Assembly (NCBI RefSeq): GCF_007680605.1
Contig: NZ_VEIO01000001.1
Coordinates: 1,426,001 to 1,490,000, forward strand
Source: Paenibacillus xylanexedens
GTDB lineage: Bacteria > Bacillota > Bacilli > Paenibacillales > Paenibacillaceae
Reading direction: 5' to 3'
Length of the DNA: 64,000 bases
Part shown: positions 45,883 to 55,136 of the stretch, in pieces
How the letters are laid out: each line of letters starts with the position of its first letter
Position numbering within the stretch: the stretch's first letter is position 1
Notes under the pieces: model-generated
What the model was told of the DNA's origin: nothing
What the model saw: only the letters and a program-made list of their open reading frames with translations
Databases searched by the model: none
Program-made: the position numbers and the translations under genes

Positions 45883-45927
45883 AAGCGAAACGACCGGGTT
45901 AAACTCGGCTCCGTTTCGCTTTTTTTA
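45883..45927 (+). terminator. Terminator after GH95
   Basis: AAGCGAAACG pairs with CGTTTCGCTT and is followed by TTTTTT; the loop is 19 nt. Confidence 0.8.
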
Positions 45928-45955
45928 TTTTATGAGGCTATAGGCTGTACTTTCG

Positions 45956-46009
45956 CGCAATAAAATCAGCGATTCGCGCAATGAATTTGCAAACGCCAAA
46001 CGATAGAAT
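45956..46009 (+). promoter_or_regulatory. AraC-type direct-repeat promoter, copy B
   Basis: CGCAAT at 45956 and CGCAATG at 45977 (21-bp period) precede TAGAAT (46004-46009), with the same distances as copies A and C. Beyond the repeats, GCAATG to the -10 region is also conserved with copy A (for example AATGGTA after the -10). It drives the response-regulator/kinase operon. Confidence 0.7.
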
Positions 46010-46040
46010 GGTAACAATCTTGTGCAAATAGGCGCAGAAA

Positions 46041-46054
46041 TGTAAGCGGTTTCT
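46041..46054. promoter_or_regulatory. cre (CcpA) box, copy B
   Basis: TGTAAGCGGTTTCT matches TGWAANCGNTNWCA at 13 of 14 positions and starts 37 bp after the copy B -10 start. Confidence 0.7.
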
Positions 46055-46127
46055 AATTATAATTGGATTATAGCTTTTTTTGTTGATTTCATTCAACGAT
46101 TTTGCTTGAAGGGAAGGGGCAAATAAT

Positions 46128-47696
46128 ATGTTAAAAGTACTTCTGGTCGACGATGAGATGTATATCCGTAAAGGGATGCATGAACTGATTGATTGGCATA
46201 GTCTTGGCATGGAGATTGCGGGGGAAGCAGAGAATGGACTGGAGGCGCTGAATAAGGCAGAGTGTCTACGTCCCGATGTCATAATTACAGATATCCGAAT
46301 GCCTATCCTGGATGGACTCGAGCTCATTCGTGCTGTTGACAAGTCACCTACGCTAGAGCCTGTATTTATTATCATTAGCGGTTACCATGATTTCAAATAC
46401 GCACAACAAGCGATAAGGTACGGTGTCCAGGATTACATCCTTAAACCGATTGATGACGAAGAAATGACCGCAACGCTGCAGAAGGCGGCTAACCTGATCC
46501 AGAATAAGCGAAAACATGTATTTTTAGAGGAAGGACAAGCCAACCGAATAATGTTAAAAGATATGATTAAGGGTCAGATTCGAAAAGAAGATGAGATCCG
46601 GTATGCAGAAATGTTAGGTATTGACCATCAGACGTCATTGATCATTGTGCTGTTTGAACTACAAACGGGTTCAGAGCATCGGAAAGTGACTCTTCACCAG
46701 GTTAATGAAATCCTTCATCCGTTGGCAGATCATCGGTTCAACCTATACGTTATTGAGGAGCAGCTAGGTAGATTTGCCTTGATTGTTCTATTGAAGGAAC
46801 CCTCACCAAAACAACGTGTAGTCGAGAAGATTCAATGGATTCAAAACATGCTCAGCGACCATCTTGGCGCAGATGTAGGCTTGTATGCAGGTACATTGGT
46901 TGATGACATGAGCGACGCACCCCGGTCTTATGGGGAAGCAGAGGAAGCATACAAGCATAAATTTGCAGAGCCTGGAAGTGTTGTCCATTACACAGAAGTG
47001 AAGGATAAAGCGTTATACGTATTTAACATAAATCAGCAAGAGGTTGACCCCCTGATTCTAAGCCTGGAAGAGCGAAATCGTGAGGTTTGTCATGACATTG
47101 TGTACGAGATGTTCAACAAGTTTCACTCTCGCCGGTTTTCTACCCAGGCTGTTACAGGTTCTCTGTTGCGCTGCATTACGGGTATACTCGCGGTTGTGCA
47201 CGAAATGGGAGGCACGGACGAAGGATTGCAGAAACTCAAGTTATTAGCCGAGCAAGGTCAGGATGGATGGAATTTACGACTATTAAAAGTTGCATTTTTA
47301 GCTGCATTGGAGGAAGCGGAGGAATATATTGCGCAACTGCGGCTGGAGCAGTCCAAAGGAGACATCAACAAGATCAAGCGATATATTGATGCCCATTATA
47401 AGGAGAATATCAGTCTCAAAAGCATTGCAGCCCAGTTTTACATGAATCCGGTCTATCTTGGCCGGCTCTTCCGTAAAAGCTACAATCAATATTTTAATGA
47501 ATATCTGCTCAATCTCCGCATTCAGGAAGCCCAGAAGTTGCTTCGCCAGACGGATCTGCGAATGTATGAGGTGGCCGCCCGGATCGGATTTCAGAATGCG
47601 GATTATTTTGTGACCCAGTTTGAGAAAATCGTTAATATGACGCCAACAACCTACCGCAATCTTCTGAAAGAGGACGGACAGCGGGGGGCCCAATGA
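46128..47696 (+). CDS. YesN-type response regulator with AraC DNA-binding domain
   Basis: A 522-residue regulator: receiver domain (residues 1-120; LLVDDE acidic pair, phospho-acceptor Asp in DVIITDIRMP near residue 55, Lys in YILKPID), a roughly 270-residue linker domain, and a C-terminal AraC double helix-turn-helix (about 415-515; NISLKSIAAQFYMNPVYLGRLFRKSYNQYFNEYL). It overlaps the histidine kinase gene by 4 nt (ATGA). Together with the kinase and the following transporter it resembles the xylo-oligosaccharide XynDCEFG arrangement of Geobacillus. It is expressed from the AraC/cre promoter copy B. Confidence 0.9.
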   Translation: MLKVLLVDDEMYIRKGMHELIDWHSLGMEIAGEAENGLEALNKAECLRPDVIITDIRMPILDGLELIRAVDKSPTLEPVFIIISGYHDFKYAQQAIRYGVQDYILKPIDDEEMTATLQKAANLIQNKRKHVFLEEGQANRIMLKDMIKGQIRKEDEIRYAEMLGIDHQTSLIIVLFELQTGSEHRKVTLHQVNEILHPLADHRFNLYVIEEQLGRFALIVLLKEPSPKQRVVEKIQWIQNMLSDHLGADVGLYAGTLVDDMSDAPRSYGEAEEAYKHKFAEPGSVVHYTEVKDKALYVFNINQQEVDPLILSLEERNREVCHDIVYEMFNKFHSRRFSTQAVTGSLLRCITGILAVVHEMGGTDEGLQKLKLLAEQGQDGWNLRLLKVAFLAALEEAEEYIAQLRLEQSKGDINKIKRYIDAHYKENISLKSIAAQFYMNPVYLGRLFRKSYNQYFNEYLLNLRIQEAQKLLRQTDLRMYEVAARIGFQNADYFVTQFEKIVNMTPTTYRNLLKEDGQRGAQ

Positions 47697-49429
47697 TCAG
47701 GTGGAAATGGAACTACATGAAGCTTCGGGATAAATTATTGCTGATGTACGTGTTATCCGTATTCATCCCGATTGTTGTAACCAATGTCGTTTTTTATCAA
47801 GTAACCACAGCTAATATCCGTAATCAGAAAAGTCGTGATGCCGGAATGGCGTTAAACAACCTGAAAAACGAATTGCGTGTAACGATTGACCAAGGGGTGG
47901 GTCTGTCTTATTCGCTCTATGCTGATCCAGTATTTAATGACACGTTATCTCGTTCGTTTGAAAGTAACTCGGAGTATATTCGGGCATATAACTCCTATCT
48001 CAAAGGAGAGTTTTCCGGTCAACTGAGTCAAGGCATTCGCTGGTACCAAGTGTATACAGATAATCCAACAATTTTGTCCTCAGGATACATTGAACGCTTA
48101 AATGAAGCGGTTCGCAACAGTAGCTGGTATAAGCAATTACAGAATAATGCCGTACCTTATCCAACCTTGATTGCAACCGATCAGATGTTAAGCCTCGTAC
48201 AGCGGTTAAATAATCAGGGCACGGGCGGTATCGAACAATTACTCAAGATTGACTTTAATATGGATCTACTTCAAGAGCAGTTTCGCAACAGCGGATTCGA
48301 TGGCAAAGTGTATTTGGTTGATCCAGGAGGCCACATTCGCTTCTCGAATGATATGAGCACAGAGAATGTTTCAATTGGACAGCTGTACGGAAAATTGGAA
48401 TTCCCCAATAAAACCATTCGATTTGATCGATTCTATTCTGGCATTAACTATTTGGAAGGGTGGTCCCTGCAAGGTGTGATGGATGAGGAAATCGTGTTAC
48501 AGGAAGTTCGTAAATCACGATCCTTCGTCGTCTGGCTGGCATGTATCAATTTCGTGTTGCCTTCGATTATCATTGCGGCGATGTCCCGCTCCATTCACGT
48601 TAGGCTGGTACGTATTCTCAAACATATGAAGAAAGTAAAAACACAAAATTTCCAGACCATTCCTCCTGAAGATGCAAGGGACGAGATTGGTCAATTGACA
48701 ACCGAATTCAACCGGATGACCGAGACGATTCGGAATCTTATTGATGAAGTATACCTTGCGGATATTCAAAAAAAAGACCTGGAGCTCAAACAGCAGCAGG
48801 CGCAGCTTCATGCGTTACATAGTCAGATTAATCCGCATTTCCTGTTTAACACGCTTGAATCTGTGCGAATGCGGAGTCTGATCAAGGGCGAGAAAGAGAC
48901 GGCTAAGATTGTGCATCATATGGCCAAAATGTTCCGTAAGTCCATTAGCTGGAATCAGCATGACGTGACCGTGAAGGAGGAACTGGAGCTAATTGAAAGC
49001 TTTTTGCAAATCCAGAAATATCGCTTTGGGGAAAAACTTCAGTATTATATTGAAGCTGATCCTGTCGCGTTAAAGTACCGAATTCCAAAGATGGTTATCC
49101 TGCCGTTTGTGGAAAACGCCAGCATACATGGCATTGAATCTACACCGGGAGAAGGGGTTATTCGGCTTTTTGTTCAATTGGAGGGTCAGAATCTTCATAT
49201 TTGCCTGGAGGATAACGGTATTGGCATGTCCTCAGCGAGATTGAAAGAATTGGTAGGATATCTGGAACAGAATATGGATATAGGTGAGCATGTTGGGATG
49301 AAAAATGCCTATAGCCGGTTGAAACTTTGTTACAAAGATCGATTCTCTTTTTCCATTCAATCAGAGGAAGACAAGGGAACGAGTATCCAAATCAGGCTCC
49401 CACTAGATGGGGAAGAGCCCGAAAGGTAA
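47693..49429 (+). CDS. YesM-type sensor histidine kinase
   Basis: A 578-residue membrane kinase: TM helix (about 16-36), a roughly 240-residue extracytoplasmic sensor domain, TM helix (about 279-300), HAMP linker, then a His_kinase domain with phospho-acceptor in LHSQINPHFLFNTLESVRM and an HATPase_c domain (N box FVENASIHGIE, G box DNGIGMS). These kinases sense extracellular oligosaccharides and phosphorylate the partner YesN regulator encoded just upstream with 4-nt overlap. Confidence 0.9.
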   Translation: MIRWKWNYMKLRDKLLLMYVLSVFIPIVVTNVVFYQVTTANIRNQKSRDAGMALNNLKNELRVTIDQGVGLSYSLYADPVFNDTLSRSFESNSEYIRAYNSYLKGEFSGQLSQGIRWYQVYTDNPTILSSGYIERLNEAVRNSSWYKQLQNNAVPYPTLIATDQMLSLVQRLNNQGTGGIEQLLKIDFNMDLLQEQFRNSGFDGKVYLVDPGGHIRFSNDMSTENVSIGQLYGKLEFPNKTIRFDRFYSGINYLEGWSLQGVMDEEIVLQEVRKSRSFVVWLACINFVLPSIIIAAMSRSIHVRLVRILKHMKKVKTQNFQTIPPEDARDEIGQLTTEFNRMTETIRNLIDEVYLADIQKKDLELKQQQAQLHALHSQINPHFLFNTLESVRMRSLIKGEKETAKIVHHMAKMFRKSISWNQHDVTVKEELELIESFLQIQKYRFGEKLQYYIEADPVALKYRIPKMVILPFVENASIHGIESTPGEGVIRLFVQLEGQNLHICLEDNGIGMSSARLKELVGYLEQNMDIGEHVGMKNAYSRLKLCYKDRFSFSIQSEEDKGTSIQIRLPLDGEEPER

Positions 49430-49482
49430 ATGATGGTTCGATATACTTTTTAAAGAACAATGTACACTTTGATGGGTAACTG

Positions 49483-49496
49483 TGAAAGCGTTATCT
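49483..49496. promoter_or_regulatory. cre (CcpA) box before the solute-binding protein gene
   Basis: TGAAAGCGTTATCT matches TGWAANCGNTNWCA at 13 of 14 positions, about 57 bp before the start codon. There is no CGCAAT direct repeat here, so this transporter is probably activated by the upstream two-component system instead. Confidence 0.65.
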
Positions 49497-49552
49497 TGAT
49501 ATATTGAAAATGCTTACATACACCGTTTAACTAAAAAGGGGGAACAAAACAC

Positions 49553-51232
49553 ATGTTAAAACCGCTTTTGAAAACGACAGGATTAGCCGTATTGCTGGCA
49601 TCCCTGTTGGCCGGGTGCTCGTCAGGCAGCTCTTCTCCAGGGGCTTCGTCTACAGCAAAAGAAGATGATAACAGCCCGGTTACATTTTCATATTACATGT
49701 TTTCTTCGGGCAAGAAAGATACTTTGGCAAGTGAAACAACGATTGGTAAAGAACTGCAGAAGCAGACAGGTGTAGATTTTAAACTGGAATATCTGGTCGG
49801 TGACAGTGCGACCAAGGCTGGCGTGATGATTGCGTCCGGAGATTATCCTGACGTCATTGCCTCCAGCGGAGAAATGTCAAAATTGCTGGATGCCGGAGCC
49901 TACATTCCGTTAGATGATCTGATCGAAAAATACGGTCCGAATATTAAGAAAGTGTATGGCCCGTACTTCGATAAAATGAGAAATCCTGAAGACGGTAAAA
50001 TTTACGCGTTGCCATATACAGCTAACCAAGGTGAGTATTCAGGCAGCCCTAACATTGGCGGGGGGGCTTTCTGGATTCAACGTTCTGTATTGAAGGAATT
50101 TAATTATCCTAAAATTACGACGCTGGATGAATATTTCGATCTGATCGAGGATTATAAGAAGAAACACCCGACAGTGGATGGAGCCGAAACGATCGGGTTT
50201 GTATCTCTTGCTGGCGTAGCCAATAACTTTTTCACCCTGCAAAATCCAGCCATGCACCTTGCTGGATATCCTAACGACGGCGGCGTTATGGTAGATATGC
50301 AAACTCATGTCGCAAGGACCGTTTCCGGTACGGAAGAACAGAAACGCTGGATCAAAAAGTTGAATGAAATTAACGCAAAAGGCTTGCTTGATCCGGAATC
50401 CTTCACAATGAACAAGGATCAATATTTGGCGAAACTGACCTCAGGTCGTGTTCTCGGTTATTTTAACTACGCTTGGCAGGTTGGAGACGCAACTAAAAAC
50501 TTGCTCGCAGCAGGCATTGATGAGAAGCGCTATGCACCTCTTCCCATTGTCTTCGACAAAAGCATCAAAGATCAATACATTGATCCTCCTGGCTTCGTAA
50601 ACAACTATGCTACGGGTATTACCGTAAATGCGAAAGACCCGGAACGGATCATCAAGTATTTCGATAATTTGCTCAAAGAAGAGAATCAGATCCTGATCCA
50701 GTGGGGGATCAAAGATCAGACATACAGTGTAGATGAAAAAGGGCGCTATTATTATGCGAATGATGAACAACGTAAAATTCACGACGATGTGGAGCTTGGC
50801 CGTAAATTCGGATTTACCTATTTCAGTAATGACTGGCCGCGTTATGGCGGAGAATCGACTCTGTCCGATGGGAACGCATTTAATCCAGGCAATCAGCCAG
50901 AAGTTGTAGCAGGAACATATACGGAAGGGGACAAAAAATTCCTCGATGCCTATGGGATCAAGACGTTCAGTGAGCTGTTCAATAAACCAGAGGAACGTCC
51001 TTGGTTCCCGGCATGGTCTATTGCGCTCGAACAAGGTTCGCCTGAACAAGTTTTCACCACCAAATCGGATGACATACAGCGCAAGTACTTGCCTGAGATG
51101 ATTTTGAGTGCACCTTCGAACTTTGATAACCTGTGGAATGCTTACATGGCTGAATTTAGCAAGCTGGATAAAGCAGGCTACGAGAAAAAGATGACCGAAG
51201 TCATTCAAAATCGTGTGGCAGGTAAATGGTGA
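49553..51232 (+). CDS. Extracellular sugar-oligomer binding lipoprotein (LplA-like)
   Basis: A 559-residue CUT1 solute-binding lipoprotein with signal peptide and lipobox LLAGC (Cys22), then a Ser/Gly-rich tether. The mature protein starts VTFSYYMFSSGKKDT and has YPDVIASSGE and DWPRYGG blocks seen in large LplA/YtcQ-type proteins that bind oligosaccharides such as aldouronates. The ribosome binding site is AAAAAGGGGG. Two permease genes follow after a folded intergenic RNA, but no ATPase gene is present; CUT1 systems of this type usually share one MsmX-like ATPase encoded elsewhere. Confidence 0.88.
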   Translation: MLKPLLKTTGLAVLLASLLAGCSSGSSSPGASSTAKEDDNSPVTFSYYMFSSGKKDTLASETTIGKELQKQTGVDFKLEYLVGDSATKAGVMIASGDYPDVIASSGEMSKLLDAGAYIPLDDLIEKYGPNIKKVYGPYFDKMRNPEDGKIYALPYTANQGEYSGSPNIGGGAFWIQRSVLKEFNYPKITTLDEYFDLIEDYKKKHPTVDGAETIGFVSLAGVANNFFTLQNPAMHLAGYPNDGGVMVDMQTHVARTVSGTEEQKRWIKKLNEINAKGLLDPESFTMNKDQYLAKLTSGRVLGYFNYAWQVGDATKNLLAAGIDEKRYAPLPIVFDKSIKDQYIDPPGFVNNYATGITVNAKDPERIIKYFDNLLKEENQILIQWGIKDQTYSVDEKGRYYYANDEQRKIHDDVELGRKFGFTYFSNDWPRYGGESTLSDGNAFNPGNQPEVVAGTYTEGDKKFLDAYGIKTFSELFNKPEERPWFPAWSIALEQGSPEQVFTTKSDDIQRKYLPEMILSAPSNFDNLWNAYMAEFSKLDKAGYEKKMTEVIQNRVAGKW

Positions 51233-51265
51233 TTTAATCAAGACCATATAAAATAAACTGTTACG

Positions 51266-51326
51266 TGCGCTGGAGAGAAAGGGAATCGCTTTCTGGTGAA
51301 TATCTCGTATTCACTCTCTCCGCGCA
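51266..51326 (+). promoter_or_regulatory. Three-way-junction-like RNA structure between binding protein and permease genes
   Basis: An outer stem TGCGC-GGAGAG (51266-51277, one bulged T) pairs with CTCTCCGCGCA (51316-51326). Inside, AAAG/CTTT (51278-51292) and GTGAATA/TATTCAC (51296-51314) make two hairpins. No T-tract follows, so it is not a normal terminator; it could stabilise the upstream mRNA or block exonucleases to favour binding-protein production. Confidence 0.55.
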
Positions 51327-51359
51327 TGAATAACAGATAGGGAAAGGAGTAACCGCATC

Positions 51360-52331
51360 ATGGAGGAACCTAATGTAACTCTCCAACCGATTCCGCCGAC
51401 TTCCCGTCGAAAAGGGAAAAGCGAAACCAGTTTTTACAAACGACTGCTTCAGCAGCGTACATTGGCTTTTATGTGCATTCCCTTTGTGATTTGGGCGTTT
51501 GTATTCAAATATTTGCCGTTATGGGGATGGACGATGGCGTTCCAGAACTTCAAACCGGCACGAGCTTTCGCGGATCAACAATGGGTGGGGATGAAGCATT
51601 TTCAGACGCTGTTTGAAGATAATACGTTCTATCGAGTGCTGCGAAATACGCTGGTGATGAGTTCTATTAAATTGGTGCTTGGGTTTGTCACAGCGATTAC
51701 CTTGGCACTTCTTTTGAATGAATTGAAAAATATCATTTTTAAACGTTTTGTACAAACCGTCAGTTATTTGCCTCACTTCATTTCTTGGGTTGTTGCTTCA
51801 AGTATCGTGCTTACCGTATTGTCACCTGATGGGATTATCAACCTGATACTTATGAAACTTCACCTGATCGATAGTCCGGTGTTGTGGATGGGAAAAGGTG
51901 AGTATTTCTGGGGTATCCTGGGGGCCACCGAGGTATGGAAAGACGTGGGCTGGAACACGATCATCTATCTGGCGGCGATTACAGCCATCGATCCTGCTCA
52001 GTATGAGGCGGCTGAGATTGACGGAGCCAGTCGTTTCAAACGTATGCTGTACATTACACTGCCAGGCTTGAAACCGGTTATCGTCATATTGCTCATTATG
52101 AATATGGGTAGCATTCTGGAATCGGGATTTGAACCTCAGTATTTGCTGGGCAACGGAATGAACATGGACTATTCAGAAAACCTGGATATCTTTGTCTTGA
52201 AGTATGGTTTGGGAATGGGGAACTTCTCCTTGGGTACAGCAGCAGGGATTTTCAAAACTGTGGTCAGCTTCATCTTCCTCTTCACCGCCAATTATATCGC
52301 CAAAAAAATGGGAGAAAGCAGACTATTCTAA
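51360..52331 (+). CDS. CUT1 sugar ABC transporter permease (LplB-like)
   Basis: A 323-residue permease with six TM helices and the EAA loop EAAEIDGASRFKRMLYITLPGLKP (about 218-241). The N-terminal FKYLPLWGWTMAFQNFKPA block is typical of the LplB/YteP group. It forms the membrane channel with the next gene's product. AAAGGAG lies about 10 nt before the ATG. Confidence 0.9.
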   Translation: MEEPNVTLQPIPPTSRRKGKSETSFYKRLLQQRTLAFMCIPFVIWAFVFKYLPLWGWTMAFQNFKPARAFADQQWVGMKHFQTLFEDNTFYRVLRNTLVMSSIKLVLGFVTAITLALLLNELKNIIFKRFVQTVSYLPHFISWVVASSIVLTVLSPDGIINLILMKLHLIDSPVLWMGKGEYFWGILGATEVWKDVGWNTIIYLAAITAIDPAQYEAAEIDGASRFKRMLYITLPGLKPVIVILLIMNMGSILESGFEPQYLLGNGMNMDYSENLDIFVLKYGLGMGNFSLGTAAGIFKTVVSFIFLFTANYIAKKMGESRLF

Positions 52332-52346
52332 GAGGAGGCCTAGGCC

Positions 52347-53267
52347 ATGCCAAAAGCAAAATCATCCCGCTTGCGGAACAGCAGCGCCGGGGATCGGGCG
52401 TTTGATGCGATTAACATCACATTTATGATCTGCCTGATGATTGTTACGATCTATCCGTTTATCAATATGATAGCCGTATCTCTCAATGATGCGAATGACG
52501 CCATACGCGGAGGGATCTATCTGTGGCCACGGGAGTGGACACTGGATAACTACAAATATATCTTCGGAGAATCCGACATTTATCATGCCACGCTGATCTC
52601 GGCACTGCGCACAATTATCGGAACGATTGTCTCCGTTTTCTGTACCGCGATGCTTGCCTATACACTCAGCCGGCAGGAATTTGTACTTCGTAAGTTTGTG
52701 ACGATGTTTTTTGTCTTCACGATGTATTTCAGCGGAGGACTCATTCCAGGGTACTTGTTGATACGTGATCTCGGACTGATCGGCTCTTTCTGGGTTTACA
52801 TCATTCCGGGTGTCATCGGTGTGTTCAATATGATCGTTATTCGTTCTTTCATTGAAGGATTACCTGAGGGGATTCTGGAGTCAGCTCGTATTGACGGAGC
52901 CGGGGAATTCACAACGTTTATTCGAGTGGTATTGCCGTTAACGATTCCGGCCATGGCAACGGTTTCTCTTTTCGTGGCAGTGGGTCAATGGAATTCTTGG
53001 TTTGACGTCTTTCTCTATAACTCATCTAACAAGGAATTAAGTACACTTCAATATGAATTGATGAAGATTTTGCAGACGTCAACAACGGCGGCAACGTCAT
53101 CGGCAAGTGATGTGTATCAGTCTGCTGAGAACAGCGGAGTTGCCGTGACACCAACTTCTATTCGGGCAACGATGACTATTATTGCAAGTGTTCCAATTCT
53201 GATGGTATATCCTTTCCTGCAGAAGTACTTCGTCCAAGGTATGACTATCGGAGGCGTAAAGGGATAA
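52347..53267 (+). CDS. CUT1 sugar ABC transporter permease (LplC/YtcP-like)
   Basis: A 306-residue permease with six TM helices and EAA loop ESARIDGAGEFTTFIRVVLPLTIP (about 177-200). The start AFDAINITFMICLMIVTIYPFINM is characteristic of YtcP/LplC. AGGAGG precedes the ATG, which lies 15 nt after the preceding stop. The secreted GH30 gene follows after 59 bp and is probably in the same transcript. Confidence 0.9.
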   Translation: MPKAKSSRLRNSSAGDRAFDAINITFMICLMIVTIYPFINMIAVSLNDANDAIRGGIYLWPREWTLDNYKYIFGESDIYHATLISALRTIIGTIVSVFCTAMLAYTLSRQEFVLRKFVTMFFVFTMYFSGGLIPGYLLIRDLGLIGSFWVYIIPGVIGVFNMIVIRSFIEGLPEGILESARIDGAGEFTTFIRVVLPLTIPAMATVSLFVAVGQWNSWFDVFLYNSSNKELSTLQYELMKILQTSTTAATSSASDVYQSAENSGVAVTPTSIRATMTIIASVPILMVYPFLQKYFVQGMTIGGVKG

Positions 53268-53326
53268 AAGTGAGGTTAAGGTTGAGGTTGTTGCGTTCGA
53301 ATCTAATGGTCGGGAGATGAGACATC

Positions 53327-55000
53327 GTGAATGCTTTGATCAAAAAAACACTCTGTACAATGCTTGCAGCTATGACAGCACTGCCCCTGTTTTACGTACC
53401 CGTTTCTTCCAAAGTGTCTGCTGCAAATGATGCTGTAATTAATGTAGCTTCATCTAAACAAGTGATTCGGGGGTTTGGAGGTATGACGCATTCCGGCTGG
53501 ATTGGTGATCTCACTGCTTCTGAGCGGGAAACGGCCTTTGGCAATGGACCTAACCAGCTTGGATTTTCTGTACTACGAATTCCGATTGATGAGAACAGGA
53601 ACAACTGGCAACGGGAAGTGGACACAGCCAAAAAAGCGATTGAACATGGTGCGATTGTATTTGCATCTCCTTGGAATCCACCAACAGATATGACGGAACT
53701 GGTCACCATCGGCACGACTTCGGGCGGTGGTTCGACGTATGAAGCTGAATCCTTGACAACATTGACTGGTGCAGTAGCGGGCAGTTCTTTTACTGGATAT
53801 ACAGGATCAGGTTATGTTTCTTTCCAAAACGCGAGTGGCTCGGCTATGCAGTGGAATACGATTCTGATTGGTAGCACGGGCACCAAAAACATTAAAATTC
53901 GATATTCACTTCCATCAGGAACGAGTAACCTGGATGTCTACGTGAACGGCTCATTAGCGCTTAGTAATGTGCCATTTGAAGCTACAGGTAGTGGAAGCAC
54001 ATGGAAGGACAAGTCGATTCAGGTACCGATGGTCAATGGCACAAGCACGTTGAAGCTGGTTACTACGGGAACGGGTGGACCGAACATTGATAACATCAAC
54101 GTAACTGCATATACGCAGATTACACAGGCCAAACGACTCAAGTACGACAAGTACGAGGCTTACGCTCAATATTTGAATGAATTTGATACATTTATGAAAA
54201 ATAACGGCGTGAACCTGTACGCGATTTCCGTACAAAACGAGCCGGACTATGCCCATGACTGGACATGGTGGTCTCCGGAGGAAATGCTTCGTTTCATGAA
54301 AGAAAACGCGGGTTCCATCAACAATCGGGTCATTGCCCCGGAATCCTTCTCTTATGTGAAAAACATGTCGGACCCTATTTTGAATGATCCGCAAGCCCTT
54401 GCGAACATGGATATTCTAGGGGCGCATACGTATGGTACACAATACAGCGACTTTCCATATCCGTTATTCGAACAAAAGGGAGCAGGAAAAGAGCTTTGGA
54501 TGACAGAGGTATACTATCCGAACAGTGAGACCAATTCCGCGGATCGCTGGCCTGAAGCTTTAGGAGTAGCGGAGCATATGTATAATGCGATGGTAGAAGG
54601 TAATTTTCAGACGTATGTATGGTGGTATATACGCAGACATTATGGACCGATTAAAGAGGATGGAACGATAAGTAAACGTGGCTATAGTATGGCTCATTAC
54701 TCCAAATTCGTGCGTCCGGGTGATGTCAGAGTAGATGCTACCAAAAATCCGGCAAACGGCGTGTTTGTGTCGGCATACAAGGGAGCGGATAACAAGATTG
54801 TTATCGTAGCCATCAACAAAAACACTTCAAGCGTGAATCAGCGGTTTACTGTGCAAAATGGAACAGCCTCGGCTGTATCCTCCTGGGTAACGGACAGCAC
54901 ACGTAATCTGGCGGCCGGCTCCGCCCTGCAGATTTCCGGCAACGGATTCTCGGCGGACCTGCCAGCCCAAAGTGTAACAACATTTGTTGTTCAACCGTAA
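53327..55000 (+). CDS. xynC: Secreted GH30 subfamily 8-like glucuronoxylanase with inserted carbohydrate-binding-like domain
   Basis: A 557-residue enzyme with a signal peptide (residues 1-32). Residues 33-125 and 268-557 closely resemble Bacillus XynC: VIRGFGGMTHSGWIGDLT, acid/base Glu305 in QNEPDYAHDW, nucleophile Glu394 in WMTEVYYPN, the glucuronic-acid-binding YIRRHYGP and the beta side domain ending SVTTFVVQP. Between WNPPTDM and AKRLKY about 140 residues (126-267) are inserted, starting STYEAESLTTLTGA and resembling a CBM6/35-type beta-sandwich. XynC is normally about 420 residues. It cleaves glucuronoxylan next to methylglucuronic acid branches. The start is GTG. Confidence 0.9.
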   Translation: MNALIKKTLCTMLAAMTALPLFYVPVSSKVSAANDAVINVASSKQVIRGFGGMTHSGWIGDLTASERETAFGNGPNQLGFSVLRIPIDENRNNWQREVDTAKKAIEHGAIVFASPWNPPTDMTELVTIGTTSGGGSTYEAESLTTLTGAVAGSSFTGYTGSGYVSFQNASGSAMQWNTILIGSTGTKNIKIRYSLPSGTSNLDVYVNGSLALSNVPFEATGSGSTWKDKSIQVPMVNGTSTLKLVTTGTGGPNIDNINVTAYTQITQAKRLKYDKYEAYAQYLNEFDTFMKNNGVNLYAISVQNEPDYAHDWTWWSPEEMLRFMKENAGSINNRVIAPESFSYVKNMSDPILNDPQALANMDILGAHTYGTQYSDFPYPLFEQKGAGKELWMTEVYYPNSETNSADRWPEALGVAEHMYNAMVEGNFQTYVWWYIRRHYGPIKEDGTISKRGYSMAHYSKFVRPGDVRVDATKNPANGVFVSAYKGADNKIVIVAINKNTSSVNQRFTVQNGTASAVSSWVTDSTRNLAAGSALQISGNGFSADLPAQSVTTFVVQP

Positions 55001-55086
55001 ACGCAGATGTTAATGAAGAGAATAGAGCAAGAAGGTAAGAAGCAAGAATAGAAATAAGGAAGAGAAGAACGAGGAAAAGAAGTAAT

Positions 55087-55136
55087 TAGAAGTGAATAGA
55101 AGTAAATAGAAATTAGTAGAAGATCGTAGAAGTTAG
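55087..55136 (+). repeat. Five decameric repeats TAGAAGTNNN in a purine-rich tract
   Basis: TAGA recurs at 55087, 55097, 55107, 55117 and 55127, exactly every 10 bp, four of them extended to TAGAAG. The wider tract 55011-55140 is about 80 percent A+G on the plus strand. It lies between the GH30 stop and the shared terminator and is non-coding. Confidence 0.7.

Noticed and set aside
49440..49480. Fourth copy of the CGCAAT direct-repeat promoter before the 49.5 kb binding-protein gene
   Set aside because: Only the cre box is present; no CGCAAT pair at 21-bp spacing was found.
55087..55136. CRISPR-like array
   Set aside because: Units are only 10 bp with no spacers of constant length and no cas genes.
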